Assembly (NCBI GenBank): GCA_903835655.1
Contig: CAILNT010000059.1
Coordinates: forward strand, 57,009-121,008
Origin: an uncultured Pseudomonadota bacterium
GTDB taxonomy: Bacteria > Pseudomonadota > Gammaproteobacteria > Burkholderiales > Thiobacillaceae
Length of the DNA: 64,000 nt
Reading direction: 5' to 3'
Both the position numbers and the translations under genes were made by a program. The notes beneath the pieces are model-generated. The model had not been told where the DNA came from. It saw only the letters and a program-made list of their open reading frames with translations, and did not search any database. Shown here one piece after another: positions 1 through 9,055 of the stretch (positions are counted from its first letter, which is position 1; the number at the start of each line of letters is the position of its first letter).

Positions 1-2
1 CC

Positions 3-2591
3 GGCAAGGCCAACCAGGTTCAATCCGTTCCCTGGGATTTGGTCGTCATCGACGAGGCGCACCGTCTGCGCAACGTCTACAAGCCGGAGAACAAAACGGC
101 CCGCATCCTGCGCGACGCTCTGACACTCCCGCACAAGGTCTTGCTCACGGCCACGCCGCTACAGAATTCGCTGCTCGAACTCTACGGCCTGATCAGCTTT
201 GTCGATGAGCGGGTCTTCGGCGATCTCGATAGCTTTCGCGCCCAGTTCGGCCAGCTCAAGGAAGCTGCCAGCCGGGTTTGCCAACTGAGCGCGCTCAAGA
301 ACCGCATACAGCCGATCTGCAAGCGCACCCTGCGCCGGCAGGTCGAGGCCTACGTCAAATACACCCGCCGCATACCGATGCTGCAAGAGTTTGTGCCGGG
401 TGCCGACGAAACCAGGCTCTACAACGATGTCTCGGAATTCCTGCAACGGCCATCGCTGTACGCCTTGCCCAACAGCCAGCGGCAGCTGATTACGCTGGTT
501 TTGCGCAAGCTGCTGGCGTCGTCGACCTTCGCCATCGCTGGGGCGCTGGAAACCCTCATCAAGCGGCTCAGTGGCCAACTCAGTGGCCAACTCTCGCAAA
601 CCCTCGACGATAAGGCAGCAAGTACAGACCTGGCCGAAGAACTCGACCAGGACTATGAAGCCCTCGACGAACTGGCCGACGAGTCTGATGCCGCCGCAGA
701 CGCCAGCACCAAGGCCACAAACGAAACTACAGCCGCAGCGGAAATCGCCGCCATCAGGGCCGAGGTCAGCGAACTCGAATCGTTCCGCAATCTGGCCATC
801 TCCATCACGGAGAACGCCAAGGGCACCGCGCTGCTGCAAGCGCTCAACGTTGCCTTCAAGAAGCTGGATGAACTCGGCGCGGCCAAGAAGGCCCTGGTCT
901 TCACCGAGTCCCGGCGCACTCAAGACTACCTATTGAAGCTGCTTGCCGGAACCGAGTATGGCCCCGGTGTCGTGCTCTTCAATGGCAGCAACAGCGATGC
1001 CAAGGCCAAGGAAATCTACACCGCTTGGATCGCACGACATGCCGGCACCGACCGTGTAACCGGCTCACGGACTGCCGATACGCGGGCCGCACTGGTCGAT
1101 TATTTCCGCGATTTTTCTGGCAAAAGCGGCAGCATCATGATCGCCACCGAAGCGGGCGCCGAGGGCATCAACCTTCAGTTCTGCTCGATGGTCATCAACT
1201 ACGACCTGCCTTGGAATCCGCAGCGCATCGAACAACGCATCGGGCGCTGCCACCGCTACGGCCAGAAGGTCGACGTGGTCGTGGTCAATTTCCTGAACCG
1301 CGACAACGAGGCCGACCGCCGCGTCTATCAACTGCTCGCGCAGAAATTCCAGCTCTTCGATGGGGTCTTCGGAGCCAGCGATGAAGTGCTCGGCGCGGTG
1401 GAGTCCGGCGTCGATTTCGAGCGACGTATTGCAGAGATTTACCAGACTTGCCGCCATCCCGAGGCCATCCATACCGCCTTCGAGCAGTTGCAACTCGATC
1501 TGGCCGGCGAGATTTCCGACGCCATGCTGGGCGCCCGCAAGGCGCTGCTGGAGAATTTTGACGAGGAAGTCCAGGAGCGGCTTCGACTGCGCAACCTGGA
1601 TGCCCGCGCCTCCCTCGGCAAGCTGGAGCGTCTCTTGATGCGCTTCACCCGTGCCGCGCTCAACGGGCATGCGAGTTTCGACCACGACGATACCGGCTTC
1701 CTGCTTCATTCACTCCCCTCGCCCGCTTGCGGGAGAGGGGCCGGGGGGGAGGGCATCCCCCTCGGCCGCTATGAGTTGCCGCGCCGGAGTGAAGAAGCCC
1801 ACATCTACCGGCTGGGGCACCCACTCGCGCAGGGATTGATCGACCAGGCCCAGCGTGCGCCGCTGTCGCCCAGCAAACTGGTATTCGATTACGAGGCCTA
1901 CGGTGCCAAGGTGTCGGTCATCGAAGGCCTACGAGGTAAGCAAGGGGTACTGGCGGTCCAGCATCTGCGGATTCAATCACTCGGCGCTACCGAAGGACAT
2001 CTGCTGGCCGCCGCCACGGACACCTACGGAGCAGCCTACGATCAGGACATCACGGATCGCCTGCTCGGCATGCCGGGGCGTGCAACGCCGTTGCCACGCG
2101 CCGACAATGCATCCGTTCAGCAATCCGCATCCAGCGACCAGGCCCTATCTCAGCAAGACATGCTCGATTTCGCCGCCGCCAATGTGCCCATCCCGCCGAC
2201 CCTCCAGCAGCAGATCGACCAGCAGAAGGCCCGTGTCATCACGGACCTTGAGTCACGCAACCTGAGCTTCTTTACTCAGGAAACAGAAAAGCTCGATGCC
2301 TGGGCGGACGACCTGAAGGTCGGCCTTGAGCGCGAGATCAAGGAGCTTGACCGGCAGATCAAGGAAGCGCGAACCAGGAGCAAAGGCGCGGCAACCCTTG
2401 CCGACAAGCTGCAAGCGCAAAAGGAACAGCGCGACCTCGAAGGGCAGCGCGACAAGAAGCGCCGGGAACTGTTTAACCGGCAAGATGAAATCCAGGCACG
2501 ACGCGACCAACTGATCGAAGAGCTTGAACGTCAGTTGGGCCAGAAAATCTCGCAGCGAACGCTGTTCTGTTGTGAATGGGTAGTTCAGTGA
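3..2591 (+). CDS. SNF2/DEAH-type helicase, C-terminal part (5' end outside window)
   Basis: Frame open to left edge; DEAH box (VVIDEAHRLRN), helicase C motifs (TEAGAEGINLQFCSMVINYDLPWNPQRIEQRIGRCHRYGQ), charged coiled-coil C-terminus. Confidence 0.88.
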   Translation, partial: GKANQVQSVPWDLVVIDEAHRLRNVYKPENKTARILRDALTLPHKVLLTATPLQNSLLELYGLISFVDERVFGDLDSFRAQFGQLKEAASRVCQLSALKNRIQPICKRTLRRQVEAYVKYTRRIPMLQEFVPGADETRLYNDVSEFLQRPSLYALPNSQRQLITLVLRKLLASSTFAIAGALETLIKRLSGQLSGQLSQTLDDKAASTDLAEELDQDYEALDELADESDAAADASTKATNETTAAAEIAAIRAEVSELESFRNLAISITENAKGTALLQALNVAFKKLDELGAAKKALVFTESRRTQDYLLKLLAGTEYGPGVVLFNGSNSDAKAKEIYTAWIARHAGTDRVTGSRTADTRAALVDYFRDFSGKSGSIMIATEAGAEGINLQFCSMVINYDLPWNPQRIEQRIGRCHRYGQKVDVVVVNFLNRDNEADRRVYQLLAQKFQLFDGVFGASDEVLGAVESGVDFERRIAEIYQTCRHPEAIHTAFEQLQLDLAGEISDAMLGARKALLENFDEEVQERLRLRNLDARASLGKLERLLMRFTRAALNGHASFDHDDTGFLLHSLPSPACGRGAGGEGIPLGRYELPRRSEEAHIYRLGHPLAQGLIDQAQRAPLSPSKLVFDYEAYGAKVSVIEGLRGKQGVLAVQHLRIQSLGATEGHLLAAATDTYGAAYDQDITDRLLGMPGRATPLPRADNASVQQSASSDQALSQQDMLDFAAANVPIPPTLQQQIDQQKARVITDLESRNLSFFTQETEKLDAWADDLKVGLEREIKELDRQIKEARTRSKGAATLADKLQAQKEQRDLEGQRDKKRRELFNRQDEIQARRDQLIEELERQLGQKISQRTLFCCEWVVQ
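1713..1753. repeat. Palindromic repeat inserted in the helicase ORF (copy 1)
   Basis: CCCCTC-g-CCCGC-tt-GCGGG-a-GAGGGG followed by ccggggggagggc; translated as SLPSPACGRGAGGEG. Confidence 0.9.
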
Positions 2592-2638
2592 AACGCCATA
2601 CGAGCCCACCCGACCACAACAATTGCATGGAGAAATAA

Positions 2639-2929
2639 ATGGATAGAACTTACGCCATCGAACTGCTTACTCGCAGCAAGCCTGAGCTAGCCGCTCGCTT
2701 CGGAGTAACGGGTCTTGCCCTGTTCGGTTCAACCGCCCGCGACGTCGCACGAAGCGACAGCGACATTGACGTCCTGGTCGCCTTCGACGGTCCCGCGACC
2801 TCGGAACGTTACTTCGGCGTTCAGTTCTATCTCGAAGACCTGTTCGGCGCGCCGATTGATCTCGTGACCGAGAAAGCCCTGCGTCCCGAGTTGCGCCCAT
2901 TCGTCGAAAAGGAGGCCGTCCATGTCTGA
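2639..2929 (+). CDS. MNT-type minimal nucleotidyltransferase (HEPN/MNT pair)
   Basis: GSTARDVARSDSDIDVLVAF nucleotidyltransferase signature; overlaps next ORF. Confidence 0.88.
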   Translation: MDRTYAIELLTRSKPELAARFGVTGLALFGSTARDVARSDSDIDVLVAFDGPATSERYFGVQFYLEDLFGAPIDLVTEKALRPELRPFVEKEAVHV

Positions 2930-3278
2930 CCCAGTGGAACGGGCATGGCGTTTCTACCTCGACGACATGATCGCTTTTGCCGAGAAGACCATTGCCTACA
3001 CCGATGGCCTTGACCAGGCTGCATTCGTCGCCAGCGGATTGAATTACGACGCCACCGTGCGCAACCTCGAACTGATCGGCGAGGCCGCGACGCACATCCC
3101 GGATGCCGTGCGCGCCGCCAATCCCCAACTGCCGTGGCGGCTCATCATCGCCACCCGCAACCGGTTGATTCACGCCTACCTGGGGATCGACAACGACACC
3201 TTGTGGAGCATTATCCAAAGCGACATTCCGGCCCTGTTGCCACAACTGCACGAACTCAGGGATCGGACGATAGGGTGA
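2922..3278 (+). CDS. HEPN/DUF86 domain protein
   Basis: RNRLIHAY (Rx4-6H HEPN motif); 8-nt overlap with MNT gene. Confidence 0.88.
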   Translation: MSDPVERAWRFYLDDMIAFAEKTIAYTDGLDQAAFVASGLNYDATVRNLELIGEAATHIPDAVRAANPQLPWRLIIATRNRLIHAYLGIDNDTLWSIIQSDIPALLPQLHELRDRTIG

Positions 3279-3282
3279 ACCA

Positions 3283-4173
3283 GTGAACAAACAACTGCCA
3301 ACGCAAGGCACCCGGACGTTCGAGGAACTGAGGCAGACCAACGAGCATGGCGCGGAGTACTGGAGCGCCCGTGACTTGCAGTCCATGCTCGGATACAGCC
3401 AGTGGCGGCGTTTTGAGGATGCCGTCAAGCGGGCTATGACTTCCTGCGAAACCTCCGGAAACAACCCTGAGCATCACTTTGCCGGCGCCGGCAAACCGAT
3501 CACCGGCGGCAAAGGTGCGGTTCAGTTGGTTGAGGACTATCATCTTTCCCGCTTCGCCTGCTACCTCATTGCCCAGAACGGCGACCCGCGTAAACCGGAA
3601 ATCGCCCAAGCTCAGAAATACTTTGCTGTCCAGGCCCGCCGGCAGGAGCTTAGCGACCAGGCTGCCGCCGACATGGAACGGCTCGATCTGCGCAAGCAAA
3701 CCAGCGAAGAGTTCAAGGCACTCTCCGGTGCCGCGCAAGACGCTGGCGTACAGAGCAAGATGTTTGGCGTGTTCCACGATGCCGGTTACAAAGGCTTGTA
3801 CGGTGGCCTTGGCGGCGCAGCCATCAAGGCACGCAAGGCCATCCCGGAAAAAGACAATCTGCTGGACCGGATGAACGCCACCGAACTCGCCGCCAATCAG
3901 TTCCGCGTGACCCAAACGCGGGACAAGCTGGCACGCGACGGGATTCGCAATCAGACACAAGCGATCCAGACCCACGAGCAGGTCGGCAAGGAAGTCCGCG
4001 ATGCCATCAAGCGTATCGGTGGCACCCCGCCCGAGCAGATTCCGCCGGCGGAGCACATCAAGGAAGTCGAAAAACGGCTGAAAAACGCAACGCCAAAGCT
4101 GGAGCTGTACGAGCGTGAAGCGGGAGGATTGTTGGGCAGAACGGAGAGAAAATCCGGGATGAACGAGGAGTGA
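3283..4173 (+). CDS. dinD: DNA damage-inducible protein D (DinD)-like
   Basis: EYWSARDLQSMLGYSQWRRFEDAVKRA and DYHLSRFACYLIAQNGDPRKPEIAQAQKYFAVQARRQE are typical of DinD. Confidence 0.85.
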   Translation: MNKQLPTQGTRTFEELRQTNEHGAEYWSARDLQSMLGYSQWRRFEDAVKRAMTSCETSGNNPEHHFAGAGKPITGGKGAVQLVEDYHLSRFACYLIAQNGDPRKPEIAQAQKYFAVQARRQELSDQAAADMERLDLRKQTSEEFKALSGAAQDAGVQSKMFGVFHDAGYKGLYGGLGGAAIKARKAIPEKDNLLDRMNATELAANQFRVTQTRDKLARDGIRNQTQAIQTHEQVGKEVRDAIKRIGGTPPEQIPPAEHIKEVEKRLKNATPKLELYEREAGGLLGRTERKSGMNEE

Positions 4174-4176
4174 CCC

Positions 4177-5892
4177 ATGGCAGCGACAAATTTCAAGACC
4201 GAAAACAACACGTTCCGCAAGCTTATCGGCAATGGGTTGACCTACCGCATTCCTCGCTTTCAGCGCGACTACAGTTGGACTGACGACGAGTGGGAAGACC
4301 TGTGGATGGACTTGTTGGGGACACTCCAGCCGGCTGGTGAACCTGCTCACTACATGGGCTATCTCGTCCTGCAATCAGCGGACGACAAAACCTTTGAAGT
4401 CATCGATGGGCAGCAACGCCTGACCACCGTCAGCATCATCGTGCTTGCGGTGCTGAAAAACCTGCAACGGCTGATTGACGCCGGCAACGACCCCGATGCC
4501 AATAGGCGGCGCATGGATCAAATCCGCCAGACCTATGTCGGTTATCTCGATCCCGTCACCCTGATCGCACGCCCTAAACTGACGCTGAACCGCAACAACA
4601 ATAGCTATTACCAGGGTTTCATCGTGCCGATGGGGCATTTGCCGCAACGCGGATTTCGTGCGTCCGAGCATTTACTGCGCAAGGCCTTCGAATGGTTTGA
4701 TCGCCGCGTGGGCGATTACCTGAAAAAAAGCACGGGCACCGAGGGGATGCGTCTGGCTCAATTCGTCGAGGACATGAGCGACCGCCTTTTTTTTACGGTT
4801 ATCACGGTCACCGATGAGTTGAATGCCTACAAGGTATTCGAGACGCTCAATGCGCGCGGCGTGCGGCTATCGGCGACCGACCTGCTGAAAAATTACTTGT
4901 TTTCGGTACTTGATCGCGGCGGCGACCAGGATCACGAGTTGCGCAATCTGGAGGAACGCTGGGAGGCCATGGTTGGCCGCCTGGGGGCGGAAAGCTTCCC
5001 TGACTTCTTGCGTGCCCATTGGAATAGCCGCCGTACCTTTTCGCGCCAGGCCGAACTGTTCAAGACGGTCCGCAATCAAGTGAATTCGCGCGAGAGGGTT
5101 TTTCAACTCCTGCGCGACATGGAAGAAGACCTTGACACTTACCTTGCGTTGTCTTCGCCCGAAGCCTCCGACTGGCCGCAGGAAACCAAGGGGTTTGCCA
5201 GCACCTTGCGCACGTTCAATGTTCGCCAGCCCTTGCCGCTGCTGTTGGCGGCCAAACGCATTTTCGATCCCCCCGATTTCGCCGGCCTGATGCGGGCATG
5301 CGTGGTTATTTCAATGCGTTTCAACGTGATTTGCAGCTACAGCACGGCCGAGCAGGAAAGAACCTATAACGCCGTGGCGGAGCGCATAGCGAAAGGCGAG
5401 TTGGCCAATCTGGGCGCGGCACTCGCCGCCATGCAAAGCATCTATCCCGGCGACGCGGCATTTCGCGCCGCCTTTGCCGAAAGAACCATCCGCACGACGC
5501 AATCACGCAACAACCGCGTGGTGAGGTTCATTCTGTGCGCGCTGGAAAAACAACTATCCGGGCAAGACTACAGTTTCACCAGTGACAGCTTCAACATAGA
5601 GCATGTTCTGCCTCAGAATCCCCAAGCCGACTGGGAGGCATTCACGGATGAAGAGGTGGATGCGTTGACCTATCGATTGGGCAACATGACTTTGATGCAG
5701 GCCGGTGCCAACCAGGATTTGGGCAATACCCGCTACGCCGCAAAGCGCCCCGTATTTGAACAAAGCGGCTTTGCAATCACCCGCAAGCTGGCGACCGATC
5801 ACGCCGAATGGACGCCGGAGCGTATTGCGGCGCATCAGAACTGGATGGCAACACAAGCCACGGCGGTATGGCGTATCGCACAAATCAGTTGA
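4177..5892 (+). CDS. DUF262/DUF1524 (GmrSD-like) protein
   Basis: N-terminal IPRFQRDYSW and FEVIDGQQRLTT; C-terminal HNH-like FNIEHVLPQNP. Confidence 0.88.
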   Translation: MAATNFKTENNTFRKLIGNGLTYRIPRFQRDYSWTDDEWEDLWMDLLGTLQPAGEPAHYMGYLVLQSADDKTFEVIDGQQRLTTVSIIVLAVLKNLQRLIDAGNDPDANRRRMDQIRQTYVGYLDPVTLIARPKLTLNRNNNSYYQGFIVPMGHLPQRGFRASEHLLRKAFEWFDRRVGDYLKKSTGTEGMRLAQFVEDMSDRLFFTVITVTDELNAYKVFETLNARGVRLSATDLLKNYLFSVLDRGGDQDHELRNLEERWEAMVGRLGAESFPDFLRAHWNSRRTFSRQAELFKTVRNQVNSRERVFQLLRDMEEDLDTYLALSSPEASDWPQETKGFASTLRTFNVRQPLPLLLAAKRIFDPPDFAGLMRACVVISMRFNVICSYSTAEQERTYNAVAERIAKGELANLGAALAAMQSIYPGDAAFRAAFAERTIRTTQSRNNRVVRFILCALEKQLSGQDYSFTSDSFNIEHVLPQNPQADWEAFTDEEVDALTYRLGNMTLMQAGANQDLGNTRYAAKRPVFEQSGFAITRKLATDHAEWTPERIAAHQNWMATQATAVWRIAQIS

Positions 5893-5907
5893 GGCCGGCG
5901 GAATTTT

Positions 5908-7686
5908 ATGAGCAGCCATAAGCAAAAACTGGAACTCACCTGGATTGGCAAGGATGTGCGGCCGAAGCTGGAGCCGCGCATATTGTTGGGCGACCCTGCG
6001 ATGAGCTATCACGCGAAGCATCGGGTCACTGAGGCCGACATCTTCGATAATCAGCTTATCTTTGGTGACAACCTGCTGGCATTGAAGGCCTTGGAGCAGG
6101 AATACACGGGCAAGGTGAAATGTGTATTCATCGACCCGCCGTACAACACCGGCAGTGCCTTTACCCACTACGATGATGGCATTGAGCATTCGATCTGGCT
6201 GTCGTTGATACGGGACCGGCTAGAAATCATTCGGCGGCTGATGTCTGATGATGGTTCGCTGTGGATAACGATTGACGACAACGAGGCGCACTACCTGAAG
6301 GTATTGTGTGATGAGGTTTTTGGGCGTGCGAATTTTGTCGCAAACTTTGTCTGGCAGAAAGCCTACACGGCAAATCAGACAGCAAAACATGTCTCCAATA
6401 CTCACGACCACGTTCTGGTCTATGCAAAGGATCCAGACCGGCTTGCAGTTGGAAAGATCGACCGAACAGATGATCAGGTCGCAAAGTTCACCAAGCCCGA
6501 CAATGACCCGCGTGGTCCGTGGAAGGCAGAGAACTTGTCTGCCGGGAAGTTCTATTCTGCTGGGCAGTTTGAAATTATCGGCCCGACAGGGAAAAGCTTT
6601 CTTCCTCCGAAGGGGCGTTACTGGCGATGTAATGAGGCACAGTACCGAGCCTGGCTCGATGATGGGCGCATTACATTCGGGAAGGCTGGAGATGGCCGTC
6701 CGATGCTTAAGAAATTCTTGTCTGAGTTAAAGGGTGGCATTACCGTCAGCACGTGGTGGCCGCACGAGGAGGTTGGCAGTAACAAGGAAGCCAGCTTACA
6801 TACCAAGCAACTCTTCGGTGAGCAGGACGTCTTCGCGACCCCAAAACCGGAGAAGCTTATCGCGCGCATTCTCGGGCTTGTCACCAACCCCGGCGACCTC
6901 GTCCTCGACTCCTTCGCCGGTTCCGGCACCACCGGCGCCGTCGCCCACAAAATGGGCCGCCGCTGGATCATGATCGAGTTGGGCGAGCACTGCCATACGC
7001 ACATCATTCCGCGCCTGAAGAAAGTCATCGACGGTGACGACCAGGGCGGCATCAGCCAGGTGGTGAATTGGCAAGGCGGCGGTGGTTTCCGTTACTACCG
7101 CCTCGCCCCCAGCCTGTTGCAGCAAGACCGCTGGGGCCAGTGGGTCATCAACAAGGAATACAACGCCGAGATGCTGGCGGCGGCGATCTGCAAACTGGAG
7201 GGCTTCACCTACGCCCCCAGCGATGCTCACTACTGGCAGCACGGCAAGAGCACCGAAACCGACTTCATCTACGTCACCACGCAAAGCCTGACGCCGGAAG
7301 CTTTGCAGGCCTTGAGCGATGAGGTCGCCCTCACCCCCGGCCCCTCTCCCGCCAGCGGGCGAGGGAAGAGAACGCTGCTGGTCTGCTGTTCGGCGTTCCG
7401 GGTGGGGGGAGGAGATGCGGCGAATCGTTTCCCGAATCTCACCGTCAAGAAGATCCCCAAGATGGTCTTGTCGCGCTGCGAATGGGGGCACGACGATTAC
7501 TGCCTGAACGTGGCGAATTTGCCGATGGCACAGCCCTCACCCCCGGCCCCTCTGATAGAACCCCTAAGCAATCGACTAGGCGGCCAAACGACGGCCGCTA
7601 AGTCGCTGCTTATCCCGGAGGGCGAGGGGAGAAAATCGCTTGTCGGGAATCCCGCTCAAGGCGGCCTGTTCGGCGAGGAGGGTTGA
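5908..7686 (+). CDS. Site-specific DNA (adenine-N6) methyltransferase, beta-class/type III Mod-like
   Basis: FIDPPYNTGSAFTHYDD then C-terminal LDSFAGSGTTGAVA; two low-complexity palindrome-derived insertions near the C-terminus. Confidence 0.92.
   Translation: MSSHKQKLELTWIGKDVRPKLEPRILLGDPAMSYHAKHRVTEADIFDNQLIFGDNLLALKALEQEYTGKVKCVFIDPPYNTGSAFTHYDDGIEHSIWLSLIRDRLEIIRRLMSDDGSLWITIDDNEAHYLKVLCDEVFGRANFVANFVWQKAYTANQTAKHVSNTHDHVLVYAKDPDRLAVGKIDRTDDQVAKFTKPDNDPRGPWKAENLSAGKFYSAGQFEIIGPTGKSFLPPKGRYWRCNEAQYRAWLDDGRITFGKAGDGRPMLKKFLSELKGGITVSTWWPHEEVGSNKEASLHTKQLFGEQDVFATPKPEKLIARILGLVTNPGDLVLDSFAGSGTTGAVAHKMGRRWIMIELGEHCHTHIIPRLKKVIDGDDQGGISQVVNWQGGGGFRYYRLAPSLLQQDRWGQWVINKEYNAEMLAAAICKLEGFTYAPSDAHYWQHGKSTETDFIYVTTQSLTPEALQALSDEVALTPGPSPASGRGKRTLLVCCSAFRVGGGDAANRFPNLTVKKIPKMVLSRCEWGHDDYCLNVANLPMAQPSPPAPLIEPLSNRLGGQTTAAKSLLIPEGEGRKSLVGNPAQGGLFGEEG
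7328..7366. repeat. Palindromic repeat inserted in the methyltransferase ORF (copy 2, opposite orientation)
   Basis: ccctcacccccggcccctctcccgccagcgggcgaggg; translated as LTPGPSPASGRG. Confidence 0.9.
7534..7632. repeat. Palindromic repeat in the methyltransferase ORF (copy 3), interrupted by a 60-nt secondary palindrome (7554-7613)
   Basis: Outer: ccctcacccccggcccctct | cccggagggcgaggggag; inner: ...TAAGCAatCGACTagGCGGCC-aaacgac-GGCCGCtaAGTCGcTGCTTA... Confidence 0.85.
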
Positions 7687-7688
7687 GC

Positions 7689-8873
7689 ATGGCCAGCAAG
7701 CCCAAGAATAATGATGTCCCGGTACCTGCCGCGCCGCCGTTGTACGGGCGGGTGCGTGAAATCCTGGATGCTGCCAGAAGCAACATCGCCCGTACCGTCA
7801 ACACGACACAGGTGGTTGCGAATTGGCTGGTCGGGCGGGAAATCGTCGAGGAAGAGCAGGCGGGCAAGCGGCGTGCTGGTTATGGTGAGGCCTTGCTGGC
7901 GGACCTTGCCGAGCGGCTTCTGCAGGAGTTTGGGAAAGGCTGGTCGGTACGCCAGTTGGAATACTGCCGCAGTTTCTATTTTTCCTATCCGTTGCTGCTT
8001 GGTACCGAGAAATCGAACGCACCGCGTTCGATTTCTGATCTGCCTGTGGACAGCAAGAGCGAGGCGTGGAAACCGGGCCGACTGAACCCGAACCTTTCCT
8101 GGACGCACTATCGCAATTTGCTGCGGGTGAGCCGCGATGCCGCGCGCACGTTCTACGAGATCGAGGCGGCGCGCAATGCGTGGTCGGCACGCGAGTTGAC
8201 GCGCCAGATCGGCAGCCTGCTATTCGACCGGCTGGCGAAAAGCCGGGACAAAGACGGCTTGATGCGCCTGGCCGTTCAAGGTCAGGAAATCGCAAGGCCC
8301 ATCGACGCGCTGAAAGACCCGGTGGTGCTGGAGTTTCTCGACCTGCCAGAGTCGCCACGGCTGGTGGAGTCGAAGCTGGAACAGGCGCTGATCGACAATC
8401 TGCAAACCTTCCTGTTGGAACTGGGTAAAGGCTTTGCCTTCGTATCGCGGCAGGAGCGCATCACGCTCGACGGCGACCACTTTTACATCGATCTGGTTTT
8501 CTATCACACGGTGTTGAAGTGTTTCGTGTTGATCGACCTGAAGGTCGGCAAGCTGACCCACGCCGATCTGGGTCAGATTCAGTTCTACGTGAATTATTAC
8601 GACCGCGAGCGCCGTACCGAGGGCGACAACCCGACCTTGGGCCTGATCCTTTGCCCGGACAAGAACGATGCCGTGGTGAGGTACACGCTGGGCGAGCAGC
8701 AGGAACGCAATATTTTCACCAGCCGCTACCAGCTTCATTTGCCGACCGTTGAGGAACTGGAAAACGAGTTGAGGCGTGAACTCCGATTTCTGGCGCCAGC
8801 GGAGAGCGGCGCAACTCCGGAGGGCAGTCTGAGGCCCGTCAGGAAACCCCGCAAGAACAAGGACGAGGCATGA
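7689..8873 (+). CDS. DUF1016 (YhcG-like) PDDEXK nuclease domain protein
   Basis: GDHFYIDLVFYHTVLKCFVLIDLKVGKLTHADLGQIQFYVNYYD; overlaps flanking genes; start approximate. Confidence 0.85.
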   Translation: MASKPKNNDVPVPAAPPLYGRVREILDAARSNIARTVNTTQVVANWLVGREIVEEEQAGKRRAGYGEALLADLAERLLQEFGKGWSVRQLEYCRSFYFSYPLLLGTEKSNAPRSISDLPVDSKSEAWKPGRLNPNLSWTHYRNLLRVSRDAARTFYEIEAARNAWSARELTRQIGSLLFDRLAKSRDKDGLMRLAVQGQEIARPIDALKDPVVLEFLDLPESPRLVESKLEQALIDNLQTFLLELGKGFAFVSRQERITLDGDHFYIDLVFYHTVLKCFVLIDLKVGKLTHADLGQIQFYVNYYDRERRTEGDNPTLGLILCPDKNDAVVRYTLGEQQERNIFTSRYQLHLPTVEELENELRRELRFLAPAESGATPEGSLRPVRKPRKNKDEA

Positions 8874-9055
8874 ATCAGAGCGATCTTTTCAAGGCAAAGG
8901 ACAAGGACATCGCGGCCTCGGTAGCGGCTATGAAGCGGGCGACTGCCATGGCGCGCAAAGCGGCGGTGCAGACCGATACGGCGATTGTCGTGGTACAGGG
9001 CAAGAAGATCGTTCGCGTGACGGCCGATGACCTCCGCAAAAAGGCTGGCGCATGA
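8870..9055 (+). CDS. Small conserved-looking protein (61 aa)
   Basis: 4-nt overlaps with both neighbours; basic and Ala-rich. Confidence 0.65.
   Translation: MNQSDLFKAKDKDIAASVAAMKRATAMARKAAVQTDTAIVVVQGKKIVRVTADDLRKKAGA

Noticed and set aside
567-590. 12-nt tandem repeat ctcagtggccaa x2 in the helicase gene (SGQLSGQL)
   Set aside because: Only two units and in frame; likely trivial slippage, insufficient evidence of function.
159-923. Minus-strand ORF of 254 aa antisense to the helicase
   Set aside because: Shadow ORF of a GC-rich gene; the plus-strand frame carries clear helicase motifs and this one has no recognisable domain.
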